Source: Phycicoccus sp. Root101
Lineage (GTDB): Bacteria > Actinomycetota > Actinomycetes > Actinomycetales > Dermatophilaceae
Reading direction: 5' to 3'
NCBI RefSeq assembly: GCF_001426245.1
Contig: NZ_LMCM01000010.1
Coordinates: 124,001-188,000, forward strand
DNA length: 64,000 bases
Of this stretch, positions 57,357 through 64,000 are shown one piece after another. The position numbers were made by a program, and so were the translations under genes. Numbering within the stretch: position 1 is the first letter of the stretch; the number at the start of each line of letters is the position of its first letter. Under the pieces are notes generated by a model that saw nothing but the letters and a program-made list of their open reading frames with translations, did no database searches and was not told the DNA's origin.

Positions 57357-58889
57357 GTGCTGATCGGTGTGCCAGCAGAGTCCAAGCCGGGGGAGACCCG
57401 GGTCGCCGCGACGCCCAAGACCGTGGGGCAGCTCCTCGGCCTCGGTTACGACGTCGTCATCGAGCGCGGCGCGGGGTCCCTCGCGTCCTTCTCCGACGAG
57501 GCGTATGCCGCGGCCGGCGCCACCGTCGTGGACGGCGCGCAGGCCTGGGCGAGCGACCTCGTCCTCAAGGTGAACGCCCCGGACGACGCCGAGATCGCGC
57601 TCCTTCGCCCGGGCTCGCTCCTCGCCTCGCTCGTCTCGCCGGCGCTCAACCCCTCGCTCGTCTCCAGCCTCACGGCGGCCGGGGTGACCGCGCTCGCCAT
57701 GGACGCCGTGCCCCGCATCTCCCGCGCCCAGTCCCTCGACGTGCTCTCCTCGATGGCGAACATCGGCGGCTACCGCGCGGTGATCGAGGCGGCGCACGAG
57801 TTCGGCAGCCTGTTCACCGGCCAGGTCACCGCGGCAGGCAAGGTCCCGCCCGCCAAGGTCCTGGTCGTCGGTGCCGGCGTCGCCGGGCTCGCCGCGATCG
57901 GCACGGCCAGCAGCCTCGGCGCGATCGTCCGCGCGTTCGACGCCCGGGCCGAGGTGGGGGAGCAGGTCGAGTCGATGGGCGCGCAGTTCCTGCGCATCGA
58001 CGTCGAGGACGAGGGGCCGTCGGCCACCGGGTACGCCAAGGAGATGGGCGAGGACTTCAACGCCAAGGCCGCCGCGCTGTACGCCGAGCAGGCCAAGGAC
58101 GTCGACATCGTCATCACCACCGCCCTGATCCCCGGCCGCCCCGCTCCGCGGCTGCTCACCGAGGAGATGGTCGCCTCGATGAAGCCCGGCTCGGTCGTGG
58201 TCGACATGGCAGCGGCCAGTGGTGGCAACGTCGCCGGCTCGGTCGCCGACCAGCTCGTCACCACGGCCAACGGTGTGCGCATCATCGGCTACACCGACCT
58301 GCCCGGTCGGTTGCCGACGCAGGCCAGCCAGCTCTTCGGCACCAACCTCGTCAACCTGCTCAAGCTGCTCACCCCGGGCAAGGACGGCCGGGTCGTCCTC
58401 GACCTCGAGGACGTCGTGCAGCGGGGGATGACGGTCTGCCGCGACGGCCAGACCCTGTGGCCCCCACCGCCGGTCCAGGTGAGTGCGGCGCCGCCCGCGG
58501 CCGCTGCCGCCCCGGTGGCGCCCAAGCCAGAGCCGAAGCCGCGTGACCCCCGCCGCAAGTACGTGCTCATGGCCCTGGCCGCTGTGCTGTTCGCTCTCGT
58601 CGCAGGTGGCTCGCCGTCGGACTTCCTCGGCCACTTCACGGTCTTCGCGCTCGCGGTCATCGTCGGGTTCTACGTGATCTCCAACGTCGCGCACGCCCTG
58701 CACACCCCGCTCATGGCCGAGACCAACGCGATCAGCGGCATCATCCTCGTCGGCGGCCTGCTCCAGGTCGACAGCGACGACGCGGTCGTCAAGGTGCTGG
58801 CGCTGCTGGCCATCACGGTCGCCAGCATCAACATCTTCGGCGGGTTCGCGGTCACCGGTCGCATGCTCCAGATGTTCCGGAAGGACTGA
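57357..58889 (+). CDS. pntA: NAD(P) transhydrogenase alpha subunit
   Basis: 510 residues, the same length as E. coli PntA. Domain I (NAD-binding, about 1-380) has [12 protein letters not shown] near the start and [22 protein letters not shown] (about 166-187); a Pro/Ala/Lys linker leads to four C-terminal membrane helices (about 400-510) with [22 protein letters not shown]. It couples hydride transfer between NADH and NADP+ to proton flow. GTG 57357 is chosen for its GGGAG site and alignment with the family N-terminus; an ATG at 57342 is in frame. Confidence 0.93.
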   Translation: MLIGVPAESKPGETRVAATPKTVGQLLGLGYDVVIERGAGSLASFSDEAYAAAGATVVDGAQAWASDLVLKVNAPDDAEIALLRPGSLLASLVSPALNPSLVSSLTAAGVTALAMDAVPRISRAQSLDVLSSMANIGGYRAVIEAAHEFGSLFTGQVTAAGKVPPAKVLVVGAGVAGLAAIGTASSLGAIVRAFDARAEVGEQVESMGAQFLRIDVEDEGPSATGYAKEMGEDFNAKAAALYAEQAKDVDIVITTALIPGRPAPRLLTEEMVASMKPGSVVVDMAAASGGNVAGSVADQLVTTANGVRIIGYTDLPGRLPTQASQLFGTNLVNLLKLLTPGKDGRVVLDLEDVVQRGMTVCRDGQTLWPPPPVQVSAAPPAAAAAPVAPKPEPKPRDPRRKYVLMALAAVLFALVAGGSPSDFLGHFTVFALAVIVGFYVISNVAHALHTPLMAETNAISGIILVGGLLQVDSDDAVVKVLALLAITVASINIFGGFAVTGRMLQMFRKD

Positions 58890-58896
58890 GGCCACG

Positions 58897-60276
58897 ATGA
58901 CCCTCAACCTCGTCCAGGCGGCCTACATCGTCGCTGCGGTCCTGTTCGTCCTCTCCCTCGCGGGCCTGTCGAAGCACGAGTCCGCCAAGGAGGGCAACGC
59001 CTTCGGCGTGACCGGTATGGCGCTGGCCCTCGCCGCCACCGTGTGGGGGGTGCTCGACCGCTCGGCGCACCCGCTGACGACCTTCCTGCTCATCGCCGTC
59101 GCGATGGCGGTCGGTGGAGCCATCGGCCTGTGGCGGGCCCGGGTCGTCGAGATGACTCAGATGCCCGAGCTCGTGGCGATGCTGCACTCGTTCGTCGGCC
59201 TGGCGGCGGTGCTCGTCGGCATCAACTCGTTCCTCACCGAGGGCGACGGCGCCGACGCGGTGCACAGCGTCGAGGTGTTCCTCGGGGTGTTCATCGGCGC
59301 CGTGACGTTCACGGGGTCCATCGTCGCGTTCCTCAAGCTCAGCGCGCGGATCAAGTCCTCGCCGCTGATGCTGCCCGCCCGCCACTGGCTCAACCTCGCC
59401 GCGCTGGTCGTCTCCGCCGGCCTGCTGGTGTGGTTCGTGCAGTCGCACTCGATCATCCCGCTGCTGGTCATGACCGTCATCGCGCTGGCGTTCGGCTGGC
59501 ACCTCGTGGCATCGATCGGTGGCGGCGACATGCCGGTCGTCGTCTCGATGCTCAACAGCTACTCGGGCTGGGCAGCCGCGGCCGCCGGGTTCATGCTCGG
59601 CAACGACCTGCTCATCGTCACCGGCGCGCTCGTCGGCTCCTCCGGCGCGATCCTGTCCTACATCATGTGCACGGCCATGAACCGCTCGTTCTTCTCGGTC
59701 ATCGCCGGTGGCTTCGGCCAGGAGGTGTCGGTCGGCGACGACAAGGACTACGGCGAGCACCGCGAGACCATCGCGGCGGATGTCGCCGAGCTGCTGCGTG
59801 ACGCCTCGACCGTCGTCATCACCCCGGGCTACGGCATGGCGGTCGCCCAGGCGCAGTACCCCGTCGCCGAGCTCACCTCGCAGCTGCGCAAGAAGGGCGT
59901 CAACGTCCGCTTCGGCATCCACCCGGTCGCCGGACGGCTGCCCGGGCACATGAACGTGCTGCTCGCCGAGGCGAAGGTCCCCTACGACATCGTCCTGGAG
60001 ATGGACGAGATCAACGGCGACCTCTCCGACACCGACGTCGTGCTCGTCATCGGCGCCAACGACACCGTCAACCCGTCGGCCGCCGAGGACCCCGGCAGCC
60101 CCATCGCCGGGATGCCGGTCCTCGAGGTGTGGAAGGCGCGCAACGTCGTCGTGTTCAAGCGCTCCATGGCGACCGGCTACGCCGGAGTGCAGAACCCGTT
60201 GTTCTTCAAGGAGAACAGCCAGATGCTCTTCGGCGACGCCAAGGAACGCGTCGAGGACATCATCAAGGCCCTCTAG
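58897..60276 (+). CDS. pntB: NAD(P) transhydrogenase beta subunit
   Basis: 459 residues. Nine or so membrane helices (domain II, about 1-265) and a C-terminal NADP(H)-binding domain [22 protein letters not shown] (about 308-326), [52 protein letters not shown] and [14 protein letters not shown]. Begins 7 bp after pntA. Its stop overlaps that of the convergent VOC gene in a CTAG. With PntA it supplies NADPH for biosynthesis. Confidence 0.95.
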   Translation: MTLNLVQAAYIVAAVLFVLSLAGLSKHESAKEGNAFGVTGMALALAATVWGVLDRSAHPLTTFLLIAVAMAVGGAIGLWRARVVEMTQMPELVAMLHSFVGLAAVLVGINSFLTEGDGADAVHSVEVFLGVFIGAVTFTGSIVAFLKLSARIKSSPLMLPARHWLNLAALVVSAGLLVWFVQSHSIIPLLVMTVIALAFGWHLVASIGGGDMPVVVSMLNSYSGWAAAAAGFMLGNDLLIVTGALVGSSGAILSYIMCTAMNRSFFSVIAGGFGQEVSVGDDKDYGEHRETIAADVAELLRDASTVVITPGYGMAVAQAQYPVAELTSQLRKKGVNVRFGIHPVAGRLPGHMNVLLAEAKVPYDIVLEMDEINGDLSDTDVVLVIGANDTVNPSAAEDPGSPIAGMPVLEVWKARNVVVFKRSMATGYAGVQNPLFFKENSQMLFGDAKERVEDIIKAL

Positions 60277-60665
60277 TACGCCCCCACTGGGGGGTGGCCC
60301 GGGTCGGCGACGACGTCGAGCTCGTTGCCCTCGGGGTCGGCCATCGTCTGCCACCAGATGCCGAGGTCCTCGAGGAGGCCGGTGACCGGCTCGCCCAGGC
60401 GCCGTCCGCCGAGCGCCTCGAGCCTGGCCACCAGGGCCGGGACGCCGAGATCCAGCGGCGGGTGCACGTCGAGGTGCATGCGGTTCTTGCCCACCCTGGG
60501 TTCGGCCACCTGCTGGAGCAGGAACGTCGGGGAGCCGGGCTCGTCACCGGCTGCCAGCACCTCGAACCCGGGCACCGAGGCGACGTGGGTGTAGCCGAGC
60601 GCAGCGGACCAGAACGGCACCAGCGCGGGTGCGTCCGCGCAGTCGAGCACGACGGCGAGCCTCAT
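60273..60665 (-). CDS. VOC-fold (glyoxalase-like) protein
   Basis: 130 residues. [42 protein letters not shown] and [18 protein letters not shown] show the paired beta-alpha-beta-beta-beta fold of Glyoxalase_6-type proteins. It belongs to the same general group as the VOC protein at 34.5 kb but is clearly diverged. ATG 60665 lies 6 nt after CATACT on the minus strand (leaderless). Function unknown. Confidence 0.82.
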   Translation of the reverse strand: MRLAVVLDCADAPALVPFWSAALGYTHVASVPGFEVLAAGDEPGSPTFLLQQVAEPRVGKNRMHLDVHPPLDLGVPALVARLEALGGRRLGEPVTGLLEDLGIWWQTMADPEGNELDVVADPGHPPVGAY

Positions 60666-60718
60666 GTGGCGAGTATGACGTCGCGGGCCCACCCAGGGCA
60701 CGTGGCGGGCACGCAGGA

Positions 60719-60753
60719 GGGGTGTGCCGCGTGGTGACCACACGGCACACCCC
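60719..60753 (-). terminator. Terminator of the amino acid permease gene
   Basis: A 17-bp stem with one mismatch: GGGGTGTGCCGCGTGGT and ACCACACGGCACACCCC with a 1-nt centre (the tip must open to form a loop). Lies 20 bp after the permease stop. Confidence 0.65.
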
Positions 60754-60773
60754 TTGTCCGGGTGCGGGCGACG

Positions 60774-62255
60774 CTAGGTGCGGGCCGGCTCCTCCTCCTG
60801 CGCGCCGCGGCGGGCGAGGCGGCTGTTGCGGATGCCGTAGGTGAAGTAGATGACGAACCCGATCGCCATCCAGATGAGGAACCTCAGCCACGTCTCCACC
60901 GACAGGTTGACCATGAGGTAGATGCTGATCAGGGCGGCCACCACCGGCAGCACCGGCGAGAACGGCACCGTGAACGCGCGCTTGAGGTCGGGGCGACGGT
61001 TGCGCAGGACCGGCACCGCGAGGGACACGAGGGCAAAGGCCGACAACGTGCCGATGTTGACCATCTCCTCGAGCTTGCCGATCGGTGTCAGCGAGGCGAT
61101 CAGCGCGACGAGCGTGCCGATGATCAGGGTGAGCCGCACGGGCGTGCCGGTCCTGGGGTTGGTGCGGCCGAGCCCCTTCGGCAGCAGCCAGTCGCGGGAC
61201 ATCGCGAACGTGACGCGGGTGGCGCCGATGATCAGCGTCATGACCACGGTCATCAGGCCGGCGACGGCGCCGGCGGCGATCATCGTGGCGTAGCCGGGTT
61301 TTCCGACGGACTCGAAGGCCGAGGCCAGGGCGGCCTTCGGGTCGATCTTGTCGTACTTGACCATGCCGGTGATGACCAGCGTCGTGGCGACGTAGAGGAT
61401 CGTGCAGATGACCAGCGAGGCGATGATGCCGATCGGCAGGTCGCGCTGCGGGTTCTTGGCCTCCTCGGCGGTGGTGGCGACGACGTCGAAGCCGATGTAG
61501 GCGAAGAACACGATCGAGGCACCCGAGACGATGCCGAGGATGCCGAACGTGGTCGGCTGCAGCCCGAACAGCACCTGGATCAGGGGAGCGGCCAGGCCTT
61601 CGGTGGCCTTGCCCGGTGTGGCCGGCGGGATGAACGGTGTGTAGTTCGACGTCTTGATGAACCCGATCCCGGCGACGATGACGAACAGCACGATGAACAG
61701 CTTCACGCCGACGAGCACGAGGTTGACGCGCAGCGACTCCTTGATGCCGATGGCGATCAGGGCGGTCAGCGCGACGATGAGCAGGAACGCCGGGAGGTCG
61801 AAGTGCGACCCCGGCGCCACCGATGCAGGGACGGTGAAGCCGATCTTCTCGAGGAAGAGCGTGGCGTACTGCGACCAGCCCTGGGCGACCACGCTGGCGC
61901 CGAGCATCAGCTCCAGCAGCAGGTCCCAGCCGATGATCCAGGCGACCAGCTCGCCGAGCGAGGCGTACGAGAACGTGTAGGCCGACCCCGACACGGGGAC
62001 GGTCGAGGCGAACTCGGCGTAGCAGAGCGCGGCGAGGCCGCAGCAGATCGCGGCGAGCACGAACGACAGGGCGATGGACGGCCCGGCGTACTGCGCGGCG
62101 GCCCTGCCGGTGAGCGTGAAGATGCCGGCGCCGATGATGACGCCGATGCCGAAGACGGTGAGGTCGAGGGCGGTCAGCTTCGTCTTGAGCTGGAACTCGG
62201 GATCGTCTGTCTCCTTGATCGACTGCTCGATCGACTTGGTCCTCATCACGGACAT
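60774..62255 (-). CDS. APC-family amino acid permease (CAT/YfnA-like)
   Basis: 493 residues with 12 or more membrane helices. GIGVIIGAGIFTLTGRAAAQYAGP (about 33-56) is the substrate-binding segment of helix 1; AALCYAEFASTVPVSGSAYTFSYASLGEL and FFAYIGFDVVATTAEEAKNPQRDLP are the cationic amino acid transporter signatures. Uptake of basic or branched amino acids is likely. ATG 62255 (MSVMRTK) has a GGAAGGTGA site. Stands alone with a strong terminator. Confidence 0.92.
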   Translation of the reverse strand: MSVMRTKSIEQSIKETDDPEFQLKTKLTALDLTVFGIGVIIGAGIFTLTGRAAAQYAGPSIALSFVLAAICCGLAALCYAEFASTVPVSGSAYTFSYASLGELVAWIIGWDLLLELMLGASVVAQGWSQYATLFLEKIGFTVPASVAPGSHFDLPAFLLIVALTALIAIGIKESLRVNLVLVGVKLFIVLFVIVAGIGFIKTSNYTPFIPPATPGKATEGLAAPLIQVLFGLQPTTFGILGIVSGASIVFFAYIGFDVVATTAEEAKNPQRDLPIGIIASLVICTILYVATTLVITGMVKYDKIDPKAALASAFESVGKPGYATMIAAGAVAGLMTVVMTLIIGATRVTFAMSRDWLLPKGLGRTNPRTGTPVRLTLIIGTLVALIASLTPIGKLEEMVNIGTLSAFALVSLAVPVLRNRRPDLKRAFTVPFSPVLPVVAALISIYLMVNLSVETWLRFLIWMAIGFVIYFTYGIRNSRLARRGAQEEEPART

Positions 62256-62381
62256 GCGGGTCACCTTCCGGCCGACTGCACGGCCGCCGCAGCGGCCCGG
62301 ACGACAGATCACGCTAGCGCTGGGTGCGCAATGACGCCCACCCGTGCCGAAACGGGTCAGTTCGGACAGGCCCCGCGCGGG

Positions 62382-63113
62382 TCAGTCGTCGTCGAGCCAG
62401 GGGTCGCGCCGCGGGGCCTTCGGCGGGTAGATAGGGATGGGCCCGGTGTCGGCGCTGCGGTCACGCTCACGCAGGTCCGGACTGCGGTACAGCGAGTCGG
62501 GGCGTCCTGTCCCGTGACTCGGATCGTCCCACCCCGCATAGGGATCCGGCACCGGAGCCGCCGGGGCCACGCCGTTCTCCCAGCGCATGTCGATGACCTG
62601 GCTGTCGTGGTCGGTGACGCCGAAGATCTCGGCGCAGATCGCCCGGTAGTGGTGGTCGGGCTGGGGCACCCAGTTGACCTCGCGCAGGGCCTGGTCCTGG
62701 CCGGCCGACTCCATGACGAAGCGGCCGTAGCCGAGGATGCGGCCGGGGATCGAGCGCTCGTACGACATGTCGGTGACCTTCGCGAGCGGCATCATCGAGA
62801 CCTTGCGGGTGATGAACCCGTAGAACAGCAGCAGCCGCTTGTCCGTGGCCACGAACCAGTCGTGCCGCCACTCGGCGACGAGGTAGGCCATCCGCAGGAC
62901 GAGGGCGAACCACACCCACCACAGGATCGTGCTGACGACCGCGATGGAGGGGTCGATCTTGATGTCGGCCCAGAGGGCCACCACGAGGCCGGCCGCAGCG
63001 CTGCCGACGGGTTCGGCCACCTTGCCCCAGTGCTGGTGGACCGCGGTGACGAGCCGCTCACCGTCCAGCAGGTACCGGTCGAGCTCGGCGTGGCGGCGCT
63101 CGCGGGCGGCCAT
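62382..63113 (-). CDS. Membrane protein with bacterial PH domain
   Basis: 243 residues. Two membrane helices (about 33-50 and 58-80) precede a bacterial PH-like domain (about 84-150): HDWFVATDKRLLLFYGFITRKVSMMPLAKVTDMSYERS, typical of bPH2/YdbT-like proteins. A cytoplasmic Pro/Arg/Asp-rich tail (about 180-243, PPKAPRRDPWLDDD) follows. Function unknown. ATG 63113 is 8 bp downstream of the next gene's stop, so the two may be co-transcribed. Confidence 0.8.
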   Translation of the reverse strand: MAARERRHAELDRYLLDGERLVTAVHQHWGKVAEPVGSAAAGLVVALWADIKIDPSIAVVSTILWWVWFALVLRMAYLVAEWRHDWFVATDKRLLLFYGFITRKVSMMPLAKVTDMSYERSIPGRILGYGRFVMESAGQDQALREVNWVPQPDHHYRAICAEIFGVTDHDSQVIDMRWENGVAPAAPVPDPYAGWDDPSHGTGRPDSLYRSPDLRERDRSADTGPIPIYPPKAPRRDPWLDDD

Positions 63114-63121
63114 GGGGCGGG

Positions 63122-63292
63122 CTACCGCCGACCGAGCAGGGCGTCGAAGAAGTTGCCGATGTTGCGGACGCCGTCAGCCAGGATCGACCACGAGGTCTTG
63201 ACGATCTGCGCGGCCTGGTCCGGCGAGGTGATGATCGCGTAGATGGCAAACGCGACGAGGACCCACAACAGGATCTTCTTCACGCGGTTCAT
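63122..63292 (-). CDS. Tiny single-helix membrane protein
   Basis: 56 residues. MNRVKKILLWVLVAFAIYAII contains the membrane helix (about 7-21); the remainder TSPDQAAQIVKTSW... VRNIGNFFDALLGRR is amphipathic. ATG 63292 has a clear AAGGAGA site; the upstream frame to 63352 lacks resemblance. It probably forms an operon with the PH-domain protein. Homologous small proteins are common near such genes, though unnamed. Confidence 0.7.
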   Translation of the reverse strand: MNRVKKILLWVLVAFAIYAIITSPDQAAQIVKTSWSILADGVRNIGNFFDALLGRR

Positions 63293-63422
63293 CGTCGTCT
63301 CCTTGAGCTGGGGGGTGGGGCGGGCCCGACCGGGGCACACCTCAGCGACCATCGTGTCCGATCACCCTGTCGGAGCGGAACAGGCGCGCCGGAGGCGACG
63401 GATCCGCCGGAGGCGCGGGGCG

Positions 63423-64000
63423 TCAGACGACGCCGTAGAGCCGGTCGCCCGCGTCGCCGAGCCCGGGGACGATGTACCCCTTGTCGTTGAGCCGCTCGTC
63501 GAGCGCGCCGGTGACGAGGTTGATCGGGATGTCGAGGTCGGCGAGGGCCTCCTCGACGGCCTTGATGCCTTCGGGGGCGGCGAGGAGCGTGACCGCCGTG
63601 ATGTCGTCGGCGCCGCGGTCGGCGAGGTAGCGGATGGCGTCGGCCAGCGTGCCGCCGGTCGCCAGCATCGGGTCGACGACGTAGCACTGGCGTCCGCGAA
63701 GGTCGTCCGGGAGGCGGTTCGCGTAGGTGATCGCCTCGAGCGTCTCCTCGTTGCGCTGCATGCCCAGGAAGCCCACCTCCGCGCTCGGGAGGAGGCGGAC
63801 CATCCCCTCGAGCATGCCCAGCCCGGCACGCAGGATCGGCACGATGAGGGGCTTGGGGTTGGACAGCTTGATGCCGGTCGTCGGTGCGACGGGCGTCTCG
63901 ATGTCGAAGGGCTCCACGCGGACGTCGCGGGTCGCCTCGTAGGCCAGCAGCGTCACCAGCTCCTCGGTCAGCCGCCGGAACGTGGGGCTGTCCGTGCGCT
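63423..64000 (-). CDS. upp: Uracil phosphoribosyltransferase, N-terminus cut by the window edge
   Basis: The last ~190 residues are visible; about 15-25 N-terminal residues lie beyond 64000. It makes UMP from uracil and PRPP. The PRPP loop [18 protein letters not shown] and the uracil-binding C-terminal [20 protein letters not shown] are present, as are [13 protein letters not shown] and [13 protein letters not shown]. The in-frame ATG at 63956 is internal: coding continues upstream with [23 protein letters not shown], a conserved part of Upp. Confidence 0.95.
   Translation of the reverse strand, partial: RTDSPTFRRLTEELVTLLAYEATRDVRVEPFDIETPVAPTTGIKLSNPKPLIVPILRAGLGMLEGMVRLLPSAEVGFLGMQRNEETLEAITYANRLPDDLRGRQCYVVDPMLATGGTLADAIRYLADRGADDITAVTLLAAPEGIKAVEEALADLDIPINLVTGALDERLNDKGYIVPGLGDAGDRLYGVV

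Noticed and set aside
34464-60665. The two VOC proteins as a recent duplication
   Set aside because: They share only family-level motifs and lie 25 kb apart in unrelated contexts.
1-64000. Prophage, insertion sequence or integrative element in the window
   Set aside because: No transposase, integrase, terminase, capsid or conjugation gene was found; only the tRNA-Ser end repeat hints at a past event.

Overview
The window is chromosomal DNA from a very GC-rich actinobacterium. GC-ending codons dominate, GTG and TTG starts are frequent, and many genes carry leaderless-type promoters. Gene content fits Micrococcales, and I would guess Intrasporangiaceae (Terrabacter/Janibacter/Phycicoccus-like): GTP-dependent PEPCK, an LCP cell-wall ligase, an actinobacterial FolP2 paralogue and a large Asp23 cluster. 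The family-level placement is inference. I see no transposase, integrase, phage gene, rRNA or CRISPR array. Both window edges cut a gene (mmsA at the left, upp at the right).

1-11 kb: an amine/beta-alanine catabolic run (MmsA, class III aminotransferase, FAD amine oxidase); a coupled acyl-CoA dehydrogenase/kinase pair of the ACAD10/11 or LvaC/LvaA type; a non-canonical dihydropteroate synthase paralogue; a cold-shock protein; a class B penicillin-binding protein; an LCP ligase. 11-18.6 kb: tRNA-Ser(GCT) with a stray copy of its 3' end, then GT39, GT2-GtrA and a two-component system, followed by a DUF4385 protein and a Gly/Gln-rich membrane-anchored protein. 18.6-23.2 kb: a LacI-controlled FrcBCA-like sugar ABC operon ending in a universal stress protein, with both operators and both promoters readable. 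23.2-27.3 kb: an unassigned Rossmann-like protein, pckG with a long upstream region holding a CRP/GlxR-like site, and tRNA-Arg(ACG).

27.3-34.5 kb: membrane proteins and a methyltransferase, then an ECF-type sigma factor and an Asp23-like gene divergent from a Asp23/J-domain-like/DUF2273/Asp23/membrane-anchor operon. A perfect TGTGA-N6-TCACA site lies between them, and CsbD and a tiny membrane protein follow. 34.5-38.4 kb: VOC protein, WYL regulator divergent from a DHA2 exporter, and a CrcB pair. 38.4-41.1 kb: a small cassette resembling type VII secretion cargo (two YbaB-like proteins, an EspC-like protein and a larger substrate-like protein) without ESX machinery. 41.1-49.5 kb: alanine/aspartate aminotransferase, Kup, two MarR regulators, an exporter with an unusual coiled-coil tail and an SDR. 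49.5-57.2 kb: ABC-F ATPase, fatty acyl-CoA ligase, MMPL transporter with divergent MarR, pirin, and a small membrane protein behind a TetR-like operator. 57.3-64 kb: PntAB transhydrogenase, VOC protein, amino acid permease, PH-domain membrane protein, tiny membrane protein and upp.

Together the genes cover core metabolism (PEPCK, PntAB, Upp), envelope building (PBP, LCP, GT39/GT2), envelope stress (sigma/Asp23/CsbD) and drug or ion export. Several regulatory sites can be read directly from the sequence.
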